A stretch of 64,000 bases of DNA, from assembly GCA_911728455.2 (NCBI GenBank), contig OU452233.1:7360505-7424504 (forward strand), given 5' to 3'. The stretch comes from Marthasterias glacialis. Its lineage: Eukaryota > Echinodermata > Asteroidea > Forcipulatida > Asteriidae. The notes under the pieces are model-generated. The model had not been told where the DNA came from. It worked only from the letters and a program-made list of their open reading frames with translations, and made no database searches. Positions 47,532-59,356 of the stretch are shown here, one piece after another (the first letter of the stretch is position 1; the number at the start of each line of letters is the position of its first letter). Both the position numbers and the translations under genes were made by a program.

Positions 47532-48153
47532 ATGGCCGAAAAAGCTCGCTAGCTCCCGAAATAACGCAAGCTTGGACCTCTAGTTTGTTGGACACGCCTC
47601 GGAAGAGCTGCCCGCATCGACTGATTCCATGAAAACCACTTTTGAAGTTGGGTCAAAAATTAAAATTTCTCACAGGGAGCTCCCTGTGAGCACTCGCACT
47701 TTTGGTCAAAAATTTTGGGGGCGATTTTTTGATAGAAATTGATAGAGTGGACATCACTGAAGAGGGTTTGTGTGTGGGGAAGGGGCCGACTCGCAATATT
47801 TTGGGCAAATGGCAAAATTGAGGTCAACTCTGACGTCATCAAGATGGCCGAAAAAGCTCGCTAGCTCTCGAAATAACGCAAGCTTGGACCTCTTGTTTGT
47901 TGGACACGCCTCGGAAGAGCTGTCCGCATCGACTGATTCCATGAAAACAACTTTTGAAGTTGGGTCAAAATTAAAATTTCTCACAGGGAGCTCCCTGTGA
48001 GCACTCGCACTTTTGGTCAAAAATTTGGGGGGCGATTTTTTGATAGAAATTGATAGAGTGGACATCACTGAAGAGGGTTTGTGTGTGGGGAAGGGGCCGA
48101 TTCGCAATATTTGGGCAAATGGCAAAATTTAGGTCAACTCTGACGTCATCAAG
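47532..48153 (+). repeat. Two-unit indel cassette, copy 1 of 5
   Basis: Unit 1 (312 bp) has TTTTGGGGGCG, GACTCGC and an extra T giving ATATTTTGGGC. Unit 2 (310 bp) has CAAGCTTGG, CTCTTGTTTG (removing a TAG), CTGTCCGCATC, AAAACAACTT and one A missing in TCAAAATTAAA. The +1 and -1 changes keep 622 bp in all. Other copies start at 49398, 53438, 56242 and 58735. In the last copy unit 1 has the ordinary six-G run. In copy 1 the TTGAGG variant changes one codon of the plus-strand ORF (K-L-R instead of K-F-R). Confidence 0.93.
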
Positions 48154-49397
48154 ATGGCCGAAAAAGCTCGCTAGCTCCCGAAATAACGCAAGCTTGGACC
48201 TCTAGTTTGTTGGACACGCCTCGGAAGAGCTGTCCGCATCGACTGATTCCATGAAAACCACTTTTGAAGTTGGGTCAAAAATGAAAATTTCTCACAGGGA
48301 GCTCCCTGTGAGCACTCGCACTTTTGGTCAAAAATTTGGGGGGCGATTTTTTGATAGAAATTGATAGAGTGGACATCACTGAAGAGGGTTTGTGTCTGGG
48401 GAAGGGGCCGATTCGCAATATTTGGGCAAATGGCAAAATTTAGGTCAACTCTGACGTCATCAAGATGGCCGAAAAAGCTCGCTAGCTCCCGAAATAACGC
48501 AAGCTGGGACCTCTAGTTTGTTGGACACGCCTCGGAAGAGCTGCCCGCATCGACTGATTCCATGAAAACCACTTTTGAAGTTGGGTCAAAAATTAAAATT
48601 TCTCACAGGGAGCTCCCTGTGAGCACTCGCACTTTTGGTCAAAAATTTGGGGGGCGATTTTTTGATAGAAATTGATAGAGTGGACATCACTGAAGAGGGT
48701 TTGTGTGTGGGGAAGGGGCCGATTCGCAATATTTGGGCAAATGGCAAAATTTAGGTCAACTCTGACGTCATCAAGATGGCCGAAAAAGCTCGCTAGCTCC
48801 CTAAATAACGCAAGCTGGGACCTCTAGTTTGTTGGACACGCCTCGGAAGAGCTGCCCGCATCGACTGATTCCATGAAAACCACTTTTGAAGTTGGGTCAA
48901 AAATTAAAATTTCTCACAGGGAACTCCCTGTGAGCACTCGCACTTTTGGTCAAAAATTTGGGGGGCGATTTTTTGATAGAAATTGATAGAGTGGACATCA
49001 CTGAAGAGGGTTTGTGTGTGGGGAAGGGGCCGATTCGCAATATTTGGGCAAATGGCAAAATTTAGGTCAACTCTGACGTCATCAAGATGGCCGAAAAAGC
49101 TCGCTAGCTCCCGAAATAACGCAAGCTGGGACCTCTAGTTTGTTGGACACGCCTCGGAAGAGCTGCCCGTATCGACTGATTCCATGAAAACCACTTTTGA
49201 AGTTGGGTCAAAAATTAAAATTTCTCACAGGGAGCTCCCTGTGAGCACTCGCACTTTTGGTCAAAAATTTGGGGGGCGATTTTTTGATAGAAATTGATAG
49301 AGTGGACATCACTGAAGAGGGTTTGTGTGTGGGGAAGGGGCCGATTCGCAATATTTGGGCAAACGGCAAAATTTAGGTCAACTCTGACGTCATCAAG
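47532..49397 (+). repeat. 6-unit block (1866 bp) headed by the two-unit indel cassette
   Basis: Begins with the 312-bp plus 310-bp cassette described separately. The following units have CAAGCTTGG with CTGTCCGCATC and AAAAATGAAAAT (48154), then near-consensus forms, one with CCCTAAATAAC near 48800 and GGGAACTCC near 48922, and a GCAAACGGC unit. The cassette recurs at 49398. Its first unit uniquely combines TTGAGG, GACTCGC and, across the junction, CTCTCGAAA; all three are typical of the left part of the window. Confidence 0.8.
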
Positions 49398-49619
49398 ATG
49401 GCCGAAAAAGCTCGCTAGCTCCCGAAATAACGCAAGCTTGGACCTCTAGTTTGTTGGACACGCCTCGGAAGAGCTGCCAGCATCGACTGATTCCATGAAA
49501 ACCACTTTTGAAGTTGGGTCAAAAATTAAAATTTCTCACAGGGAGCTCCCTGTGAGCACTCGCACTTTTGGTCAAAAATTTTGGGGGCGATTTTTTGATA
49601 GAAATTGATAGAGTGGACA

Positions 49620-49991
49620 TCACTGAAGAGGGTTTGTGTGTGGGGAAGGGGCCGACTCGCAATATTTTGGGCAAATGGCAAAATTTAGGTCAACTCTGAC
49701 GTCATCAAGATGGCCGAAAAAGCTCGCTAGCTCCCGAAATAACGCAAGCTTGGACCTCTTGTTTGTTGGACACGCCTCGGAAGAGCTGTCCGCATCGACT
49801 GATTCCATGAAAACAACTTTTGAAGTTGGGTCAAAATTAAAATTTCTCACAGGGAGCTCCCTGTGAGCACTCGCACTTTTGGTCAAAAATTTGGGGGGCG
49901 ATTTTTTGATAGAAATTGATAGAGTGGACATCACTGAAGAGGGTTTGTGTGTGGGGAAGGGGCCGATTCGCAATATTTGGGCAAATGGCAA
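49620..49991 (-). other. 123-codon minus-strand ORF across two monomers (five copies; probably not a gene)
   Basis: The frame opens because the cassette's +1 and -1 indels and the TAG-to-TTG change remove the usual stops. The same predicted peptide, starting MPFAQILRIG, appears at 47754-48125, 53660-54031, 56464-56835 and 58957-59328, identical in all five. I recognise no domain, signal peptide or membrane segment. Identity among copies is explained by recent amplification of the whole block, since non-coding flanks are equally conserved. Low probability of being translated. Confidence 0.3.
49636..49866 (+). other. 76-codon plus-strand ORF overlapping the 123-codon ORF (five copies; probably not a gene)
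   Basis: Starts MCGEGADSQY and reads through the position where other units have TAG (here TTG), joining the frame used by the 63-codon ORFs until the missing A shifts it to a stop. Copies are at 47770-48000, 53676-53906, 56480-56710 and 58973-59203. The copy at 47770 differs by one residue. No family resemblance is recognised. Confidence 0.25.
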
Positions 49992-50019
49992 AATTTAGGT
50001 CAACTCTGACGTCATCAAG

Positions 50020-51573
50020 ATGGCCGAAAAAGCTCGTTAGCTCCCGAAATAACGCAAGCTTGGACCTCTAGTTTGTTGGACACGCCTCGGAAGAGCTGTC
50101 CTCATCGACTGATTCCATGAAAACCACTTTTGAAGTTGGGTCAAAAATTAAAATTTCTCACAGGGAGCTCCTGTGAGCACTCGCACTTTTGGTCAAAAAT
50201 TTGGGGGGCGATTTTTTGATAGAAATTGATAGAGTGGACATCACTGAAGAGGGTTTGTGTGTGGGGAAGGGGCCGATTCGCAATATTTGGGCAAATGGCA
50301 AAATTTAGGTCAACTCTGACGTCATCAAGATGGCCGAAAAAGCTCGCTAGCTCCCGAAATAACGCAAGCTGGGACCTCTAGTTTGTTGGACACGCCTCGG
50401 AAGAGCTGCCCGCATCGACTGATTCCATGAAAACCACTTTTGAAGTTGGGTCAAAAATTAAAATTTCTCACAGGGAGCTCCCTGTGAGCACTCGCACTTT
50501 TGGTCAAAAATTTGGGGGGCGATTTTTTGATAGAAATTGATAGAGTGGACATCACTGAAGAGGGTTTGTGTGTGGGGAAGGGGCCGATTCGCAATATTTG
50601 GGCAAATGGCAAAATTTAGGTCAACTCTGACGTCATCAAGATGGCCGAAAAAGCTCGCTAGCTCCCGAAATAACGCAAGCTGGGACCTCTAGTTTGTTGG
50701 ACACGCCTCGGAAGAGCTGCCCGCATCGACTGATTCCATGAAAACCACTTTTGAAGTTGGGTCAAAAATTAAAATTTCTCACAGGGAGCTCCCTGTGAGC
50801 ACTCGCACTTTTGGTCAAAATTTTGGGGGGCGATTTTTTGATAGAAATTGATAGAGTGGACATCACTGAAGAGGGTTTGTGTGTGGGGAAGGGGCCGATT
50901 CGCAATATTTGGGCAAATGGCAAAATTTAGGTCAACTCTGACGTCATCAAGATGGCCGAAAAAGCTCGCTAGCTCCCGAAATAACGCAAGCTGGGACCTC
51001 TAGTTTGTTGGACACGCCTCGGAAGAGCTGCCCGCATCGACTGATTCCATGAAAACCACTTTTGAAGTTGGGTCAAAAATTAAAATTTCTCACAGGGAGC
51101 TCCCTGTGAGCACTCGCACTTTTGGTCAAAAATTTTGGGGGCGATTTTTTGATAGAAATTGATAGAGTGGACATCACTGAAGAGGGTTTGTGTGTGGGGA
51201 AGGGGCCGATTCGCAATATTTGGGCAAAAGGCAAAATTTAGGTCAACTCTGACGTCATCAAGATGGCCGAAAAAGCTCGCTAGCTCCCGAAATAACGCAA
51301 GCTGGGACCTCTAGTTTGTTGGACACGCCTCGGAAGAGCTGCCCGCATCGACTGATTCCATGAAAACCACTTTTGAAGTTGGGTCAAAAATTAACATTTC
51401 TCACAGGGAGCTCCCTGTGAGCACTCGCACTTTTGGTCAAAAATTTGGGGGGCAATTTTTTGATAGAAATTGATAGAGTGGACATCACTGAAGAGGGTTT
51501 GTGTGTGGGGAAGGGGCCGATTCGCAATATTTGGGCAAATGGCAAAATTTAGGTCAACTCTGACGTCATCAAG
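50020..51573 (+). repeat. Five satellite units without a clear HOR
   Basis: Units start near 50020, 50330, 50641, 50952 and 51263. Changes include the single-base palindrome deletion near 50168, CAAAATTTTGG near 50818, TTTTGGGGGCG with CAAAAGGC (51130-51235), and ATTAACATTTC with GGGGGGCAATT (51390-51460). The last resembles the first unit of the 34162 HOR. No gene is seen. Confidence 0.83.
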
Positions 51574-53437
51574 ATGGCCGAAAAAGCTCGCTAGCTCCCG
51601 AAATAACGCAAGCTGGGACCTCTAGTTTGTTGGACACGCCTCGGAAGAGCTGCCCGCATCGACTGATTCCATGAAAACCACTTTTGAAGTTGGGTCAAAA
51701 ATTAAAATTTCTCACAGGGAGCTCCCTGTGAGCACTCGCACGTTTGGTCAAAAATTTGGGGGCGATTTTTTGATAGAAATTGATAGAGTGGACATCACTG
51801 AAGAGGGTTTGTGTGTGGGGAAGGGGCCGATTCGCAATATTTGGGCAAATGGCAAAATTTAGGTCAACTCTGACGTCATCAAGATGGCCGAAAAAGCTCG
51901 CTAGCTCCCGAAATAACGCAAGCTGGGACCTCTAGTTTGTTGGACACGCCTCGGAAGAGCTGCCCGCATCGACTGATTCCATGAAAACCACTTTTGAAGT
52001 TTGGTCAAAAATTAAAATTTCTCACAGGGAGCTCCCTGTGAGCACTCGCACTTTTGGTCAAAAATTTGGGGGGCGATTTTTTGATAGAAATTGATAGAGT
52101 GGACATCACTGAAGAGGGTTTGTGTGTGGGGAAGGGGCCGATTCGCAATATTTGGGCAAATGGCAAAATTTAGGTCAACTCTGACGTCATCAAGATGGCC
52201 GAAAAAGCTCGCTAGCTCCCGAAATAACGCAAGCTGGGACCTCTAGTTTGTTGGACACGCCTCGGAAGAGCTGCCCGCATCGACTGATTCCACGAAAACC
52301 ACTTTTGAAGTTGGGTCAAAAATTAAAATTTCTCACAGGGAGCTCCCTGTGAGCACTCGCACTTTTGGTCAAAAATTTGGGGGGCAATTTTTTGATAGAA
52401 ATTGATAGAGTGGACATCACTGAAGAGGGTTTGTGTGTGGGGAAGGGGCCGATTCGCAATATTTGGGCAAATGGCAAAATTTAGGTCAACTCTGACGTCA
52501 TCAAGATGGCCGAAAAAGCTCGCTAGCTCCCGAAATAACGCAAGCTGGGACCTCTAGTTTGTTGGACACGCCTCGGAAGAGCTGCCCGCATCGACTGATT
52601 CCATGAAAACCACTTTTGAAGTTGGGTCAAAAATTAAAATTTCTCACAGGGAGCTCCCTGTGAGCACTCGCACGTTTGGTCAAAAATTTGGGGGCGATTT
52701 TTTGATAGAAATTGATAGAGTGGACATCACTGAAGAGGGTTTGTGTGTGGGGAAGGGGCCGATTCGCAATATTTGGGCAAATGGCAAAATTTAGGTCAAC
52801 TCTGACGTCATCAAGATGGCCGAAAAAGCTCGCTAGCTCCCGAAATAACGCAAGCTGGGACCTCTAGTTTGTTGGACACGCCTCGGAAGAGCTGCCCGCA
52901 TCGACTGATTCCATGAAAACCACTTTTGAAGTTTGGTCAAAAATTAAAATTTCTCACAGGGAGCTCCCTGTGAGCACTCGCACTTTTGGTCAAAAATTTG
53001 GGGGGCGATTTTTTGATAGAAATTGATAGAGTGGACATCACTGAAGAGGGTTTGTGTGTGGGGAAGGGGCCGATTCGCAATATTTGGGCAAATGGCAAAA
53101 TTTAGGTCAACTCTGACGTCATCAAGATGGCCGAAAAAGCTCGCTAGCTCCCGAAATAACGCAAGCTGGGACCTCTAGTTTGTTGGACACGCCTCGGAAG
53201 AGCTGCCCGCATCGACTGATTCCACGAAAACCACTTTTGAAGTTGGGTCAAAAATTAAAATTTCTCACAGGGAGCTCCCTGTGAGCACTCGCACTTTTGG
53301 TCAAAAATTTGGGGGGCGATTTTTTGATAGAAATTGATAGAGTGGACATCACTGAAGAGGGTTTGTGTGTGGGGAAGGGGCCGATTCGCAATATTTGGGC
53401 AAACGGCAAAATTTAGGTCAACTCTGACGTCATCAAG
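51574..53437 (+). repeat. 3-unit HOR, two copies of 932 bp
   Basis: Copies are 51574-52505 and 52506-53437. Shared markers at +932: CGCACGTTTGG in a five-G unit (~51740/52672), GAAGTTTGGTC (~52000/52932) and TTCCACGAAAACC, which removes the ATG (~52292/53224). The third unit of copy 1 has GGGGGGCAATT while copy 2 has GGGGGGCGATT and GCAAACGGC. The period equals that of the 30432 HOR but the markers differ, so it arose separately. Confidence 0.92.
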
Positions 53438-56241
53438 ATGGCCGAAAAAGCTCGCTAGCTCCCGAAATAACGCAAGCTTGGACCTCTAGTTTGTTGGACA
53501 CGCCTCGGAAGAGCTGCCCGCATCGACTGATTCCATGAAAACCACTTTTGAAGTTGGGTCAAAAATTAAAATTTCTCACAGGGAGCTCCCTGTGAGCACT
53601 CGCACTTTTGGTCAAAAATTTTGGGGGCGATTTTTTGATAGAAATTGATAGAGTGGACATCACTGAAGAGGGTTTGTGTGTGGGGAAGGGGCCGACTCGC
53701 AATATTTTGGGCAAATGGCAAAATTTAGGTCAACTCTGACGTCATCAAGATGGCCGAAAAAGCTCGCTAGCTCCCGAAATAACGCAAGCTTGGACCTCTT
53801 GTTTGTTGGACACGCCTCGGAAGAGCTGTCCGCATCGACTGATTCCATGAAAACAACTTTTGAAGTTGGGTCAAAATTAAAATTTCTCACAGGGAGCTCC
53901 CTGTGAGCACTCGCACTTTTGGTCAAAAATTTGGGGGGCGATTTTTTGATAGAAATTGATAGAGTGGACATCACTGAAGAGGGTTTGTGTGTGGGGAAGG
54001 GGCCGATTCGCAATATTTGGGCAAATGGCAAAATTTAGGTCAACTCTGACGTCATCAAGATGGCCGAAAAAGCTCGCTAGCTCCCGAAATAACGCAAGCT
54101 TGGACCTCTAGTTTGTTGGACACGCCTCGGAAGAGCTGTCCGCATCGACTGATTCCATGAAAACCACTTTTGAAGTTGGGTCAAAAATTAAAATTTCTCA
54201 CAGGGAGCTCCCTGTGAGCACTCGCACTTTTGGTCAAAAATTTGGGGGGCGATTTTTTGATAGAAATTGATAGAGTGGACATCACTGAAGAGGGTTTGTG
54301 TGTGGGGAAGGGGCCGATTCGCAATATTTGGGCAAATGGCAAAATTTAGGTCAACTCTGACGTCATCAAGATGGCCGAAAAAGCTCGCTAGCTCCCGAAA
54401 TAACGCAAGCTTGGACCTCTAGTTTGTTGGACACGCCTCGGAAGAGCTGCCCGCATCGACTGATTCCATGAAAACCACTTTTGAAGTTGGGTCAAAAATT
54501 AAAATTTCTCACAGGGAGCTCCCTGTGAGCACTCGCACTGTTGGTCAAAAATTTGGGGGGCGATTTTTTGATAGAAATTGATAGAGTGGACATCACTGAA
54601 GAGGGTTTGTGTGTGGGGAAGGGGCCGATTCGCAATATTTGGGCAAATGGCAAAATTTAGGTCAACTCTGACGTCATCAAGATGGCCGAAAAAGCTCGCT
54701 AGCTCCCGAAATAACGCAAGCTGGGACCTCTAGTTTGTTGGACACGCCTCGGAAGAGCTGCCCGCATCGACTGATTCCATGAAAACCACTTTTGAAGTTG
54801 GGTCAAAAATTGAAATTTCTCACAGGGAGCTCCCTGTGAGCACTCGCACTTTTGGTCAAAAATTTGGGGGGCAATTTTTTGATAGAAATTGATAGAGTGG
54901 ACATCACTGAAGAGGGTTTGTGTGTGGGGAAGGGGCCGATTCGCAATATTTGGGCAAATGGCAAAATTTAGGTCAACTCTGACGTCATCAAGATGGCCGA
55001 AAAAGCTCGCTAGCTCCCGAAATAACGCAAGCTGGGACCTCTAGTTTGTTGGACACGCCTCGGAAGAGCTGCCCGCATCGACTGATTCCATGAAAACCAC
55101 TTTTGAAGTTGGGTCAAAAATTAAAATTTCTCACAGGGAGCTCCCTGTGAGCACTCGCACTTTTGGTCAAAAATTTGGGGGGCGATTTTTTGATAGAAAT
55201 TGATAGAGTGGACATCACTGAAGAGGGTTTGTGTGTGGGGAAGGGGCCGATTCGCAATATTTGGGCAAATGGCAAAATTTAGGTCAACTCTGACGTCATC
55301 AAGATGGCCGAAAAAGCTCGCTAGCTCCCGAAATAACGCAAGCTGGGACCTCTAGTTTGTTGGACACGCCTCGGAAGAGCTGCCCGCATCGACTGATTCC
55401 ATGAAAACCACTTTTGAAGTTGGGTCAAAAATTAAAATTTCTCACAGGGAGCTCCCTGTGAGCACTCGCACTTTTGGTCAAAAATTTGGGGGGCGATTTT
55501 TTGATAGAAATTGATAGAGTGGACATCACTGAAGAGGGTTTGTGTGTGGGGAAGGGGCCGATTCGCAATATTTGGGCAAGTGGCAAAATTTAGGTCAACT
55601 CTGACGTCATCAAGATGGCCGAAAAAGCTCGCTAGCTCCCGAAATAACGCAAGCTGGGACCTCTAGTTTGTTGGACACGCCTCGGAAGAGCTGCCCGCAT
55701 CGACTGATTCCATTCCATGAAAACCACTTTTGAAGTTGGGTCAAAAATTAAAATTTCTCACAGGGAGCTCCCTGTGAGCACTCGCACTTTTGGTCAAAAA
55801 TTTGGGGGGCGATTTTTTGATAGAAATTGATAGAGTGGACATCACTGAAGAGGGTTTGTGTGTGGGGAAGGGGCCGATTCGCAATATTTGGGCAAATGGC
55901 AAAATTTAGGTCAACTCTGACGTCATCAAGATGGCCGAAAAAGCTCGCTAGCTCCCGAAATAACGCAAGCTGGGACCTCTAGTTTGTTGGACACGCCTCG
56001 GAAGAGCTGCCCGCATCGACTGATTCCACGAAAACCACTTTTGAAGTTGGGTCAAAAATTAAAATTTCTCACAGGGAGCTCCCTGTGAGCACTCGCACTT
56101 TTGGTCAAAAATTTGGGGGGCGATTTTTTGATAGAAATTGATAGAGTGGACATCACTGAAGAGGGTTTGTGTGTGGGGAAGGGGCCGATTCGCAATATTT
56201 GGGCAAACGGCAAAATTTAGGTCAACTCTGACGTCATCAAG
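53438..56241 (+). repeat. 9-unit HOR (2804 bp), copy 1
   Basis: Nine units plus a 5-bp duplication. It starts with the indel cassette (53438-54059), then two CAAGCTTGG units (the second with CACTGTTGG near 54539), a TTGAAATTTC with GGGGGGCAATT unit, two plain units (the second with GGGCAAGTGG near 55577), the TTCCATTCCA unit (55708), and a TTCCACGAAAACC with GCAAACGGC unit. The next copy starts at 56242. Confidence 0.92.
55708..55717 (+). repeat. 5-bp tandem duplication TTCCA TTCCA
   Basis: The normal TTCCATGAAAACC is preceded here by a second TTCCA, making a 316-bp unit. The only other instance is at 58512-58521, exactly 2804 bp to the right, which fixes the HOR period. Confidence 0.95.
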
Positions 56242-58734
56242 ATGGCCGAAAAAGCTCGCTAGCTCCCGAAATAACGCAAGCTTGGACCTCTAGTTTGTTG
56301 GACACGCCTCGGAAGAGCTGCCCGCATCGACTGATTCCATGAAAACCACTTTTGAAGTTGGGTCAAAAATTAAAATTTCTCACAGGGAGCTCCCTGTGAG
56401 CACTCGCACTTTTGGTCAAAAATTTTGGGGGCGATTTTTTGATAGAAATTGATAGAGTGGACATCACTGAAGAGGGTTTGTGTGTGGGGAAGGGGCCGAC
56501 TCGCAATATTTTGGGCAAATGGCAAAATTTAGGTCAACTCTGACGTCATCAAGATGGCCGAAAAAGCTCGCTAGCTCCCGAAATAACGCAAGCTTGGACC
56601 TCTTGTTTGTTGGACACGCCTCGGAAGAGCTGTCCGCATCGACTGATTCCATGAAAACAACTTTTGAAGTTGGGTCAAAATTAAAATTTCTCACAGGGAG
56701 CTCCCTGTGAGCACTCGCACTTTTGGTCAAAAATTTGGGGGGCGATTTTTTGATAGAAATTGATAGAGTGGACATCACTGAAGAGGGTTTGTGTGTGGGG
56801 AAGGGGCCGATTCGCAATATTTGGGCAAATGGCAAAATTTAGGTCAACTCTGACGTCATCAAGATGGCCGAAAAAGCTCGCTAGCTCCCGAAATAACGCA
56901 AGCTTGGACCTCTAGTTTGTTGGACACGCCTCGGAAGAGCTGTCCGCATCGACTGATTCCATGAAAACCACTTTTGAAGTTGGGTCAAAAATTAAAATTT
57001 CTCACAGGGAGCTCCCTGTGAGCACTCGCACTTTTGGTCAAAAATTTGGGGGGCGATTTTTTGATAGAAATTGATAGAGTGGACATCACTGAAGAGGGTT
57101 TGTGTGTGGGGAAGGGGCCGATTCGCAATATTTGGGCAAATGGCAAAATTTAGGTCAACTCTGACGTCATCAAGATGGCCGAAAAAGCTCGCTAGCTCCC
57201 GAAATAACGCAAGCTTGGACCTCTAGTTTGTTGGACACGCCTCGGAAGAGCTGTCCGCATCGACTGATTCCATGAAAACCACTTTTGAAGTTGGGTCAAA
57301 AATTAAAATTTCTCACAGGGAGCTCCCTGTGAGCACTCGCACTTTTGGTCAAAAATTTGGGGGGCGATTTTTTGATAGAAATTGATAGAGTGGACATCAC
57401 TGAAGAGGGTTTGTGTGTGGGGAAGGGGCCGATTCGCAATATTTGGGCAAATGGCAAAATTTAGGTCAACTCTGACGTCATCAAGATGGCCGAAAAAGCT
57501 CGCTAGCTCCCGAAATAACGCAAGCTGGGACCTCTAGTTTGTTGGACACGCCTCGGAAGAGCTGCCCGCATCGACTGATTCCATGAAAACCACTTTTGAA
57601 GTTGGGTCAAAAATTGAAATTTCTCACAGGGAGCTCCCTGTGAGCACTCGCACTTTTGGTCAAAAATTTGGGGGGCAATTTTTTGATAGAAATTGATAGA
57701 GTGGACATCACTGAAGAGGGTTTGTGTGTGGGGAAGGGGCCGATTCGCAATATTTGGGCAAATGGCAAAATTTAGGTCAACTCTGACGTCATCAAGATGG
57801 CCGAAAAAGCTCGCTAGCTCCCGAAATAACGCAAGCTGGGACCTCTAGTTTGTTGGACACGCCTCGGAAGAGCTGCCCGCATCGACTGATTCCATGAAAA
57901 CCACTTTTGAAGTTGGGTCAAAAATTAAAATTTCTCACAGGGAGCTCCCTGTGAGCACTCGCACTTTTGGTCAAAAATTTGGGGGGCGATTTTTTGATAG
58001 AAATTGATAGAGTGGACATCACTGAAGAGGGTTTGTGTGTGGGGAAGGGGCCGATTCGCAATATTTGGGCAAATGGCAAAATTTAGGTCAACTCTGACGT
58101 CATCAAGATGGCCGAAAAAGCTCGCTAGCTCCCGAAATAACGCAAGCTGGGACCTCTAGTTTGTTGGACACGCCTCGGAAGAGCTGCCCGCATCGACTGA
58201 TTCCATGAAAACCACTTTTGAAGTTGGGTCAAAAATTAAAATTTCTCACAGGGAGCTCCCTGTGAGCACTCGCACTTTTGGTCAAAAATTTGGGGGGCGA
58301 TTTTTTGATAGAAATTGATAGAGTGGACATCACTGAAGAGGGTTTGTGTGTGGGGAAGGGGCCGATTCGCAATATTTGGGCAAATGGCAAAATTTAGGTC
58401 AACTCTGACGTCATCAAGATGGCCAAAAAAGCTCGCTAGCTCCCGAAATAACGCAAGCTGGGACCTCTAGTTTGTTGGACACGCCTCGGAAGAGCTGCCC
58501 GCATCGACTGATTCCATTCCATGAAAACCACTTTTGAAGTTGGGTCAAAAATTAAAATTTCTCACAGGGAGCTCCCTGTGAGCACTCGCACTTTTGGTCA
58601 AAAATTTGGGGGGCGATTTTTTGATAGAAATTGATAGAGTGGACATCACTGAAGAGGGTTTGTGTGTGGGGAAGGGGCCGATTCGCAATATTTGGGCAAA
58701 CGGCAAAATTTAGGTCAACTCTGACGTCATCAAG
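56242..58734 (+). repeat. 9-unit HOR, copy 2 with one unit lost (2493 bp)
   Basis: Markers follow copy 1 at +2804: cassette (56242), two CAAGCTTGG units, the TTGAAATTTC with GGGGGGCAATT unit (57614), two plain units (the second with GGCCAAAAAAG near 58424) and TTCCATTCCA (58512). The TTCCATTCCA unit then directly carries GCAAACGGC, and the TTCCACGAAAACC feature is missing. This is an exact one-monomer deletion by recombination between two adjacent units, so the next cassette begins at 58735. Confidence 0.92.
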
Positions 58735-59356
58735 ATGGCCGAAAAAGCTCGCTAGCTCCCGAAATAACGCAAGCTTGGACCTCTAGTTTGTTGGACACGC
58801 CTCGGAAGAGCTGCCCGCATCGACTGATTCCATGAAAACCACTTTTGAAGTTGGGTCAAAAATTAAAATTTCTCACAGGGAGCTCCCTGTGAGCACTCGC
58901 ACTTTTGGTCAAAAATTTGGGGGGCGATTTTTTGATAGAAATTGATAGAGTGGACATCACTGAAGAGGGTTTGTGTGTGGGGAAGGGGCCGACTCGCAAT
59001 ATTTTGGGCAAATGGCAAAATTTAGGTCAACTCTGACGTCATCAAGATGGCCGAAAAAGCTCGCTAGCTCCCGAAATAACGCAAGCTTGGACCTCTTGTT
59101 TGTTGGACACGCCTCGGAAGAGCTGTCCGCATCGACTGATTCCATGAAAACAACTTTTGAAGTTGGGTCAAAATTAAAATTTCTCACAGGGAGCTCCCTG
59201 TGAGCACTCGCACTTTTGGTCAAAAATTTGGGGGGCGATTTTTTGATAGAAATTGATAGAGTGGACATCACTGAAGAGGGTTTGTGTGTGGGGAAGGGGC
59301 CGATTCGCAATATTTGGGCAAATGGCAAAATTTAGGTCAACTCTGACGTCATCAAG
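58735..59356 (+). repeat. Two-unit indel cassette, copy 5 of 5, start of a truncated third HOR copy
   Basis: Carries CAAGCTTGG, GACTCGC, ATATTTTGGGC, CTCTTGTTTG, AAAACAACTT and TCAAAATTAAA, but its first unit has the normal six-G run instead of TTTTGGGGGCG. One more CAAGCTTGG with CTGTCCGCATC unit follows (59357, with GGGAGATCCC in the palindrome and TTTTGGGGGCG), after which the HOR order is lost. Confidence 0.9.

Larger units (their letters stand above)
49398..50019 (+). repeat. Two-unit indel cassette, copy 2 of 5
   Basis: Same marker set as at 47532, 1866 bp further on. It has CTGCCAGCATC in unit 1. The unit after it (50020) has CTCGTTAGC, CTGTCCTCATC and a palindrome with one C missing (near 50168). 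The cassette then is not seen until 53438, 13 units later. Confidence 0.93.
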
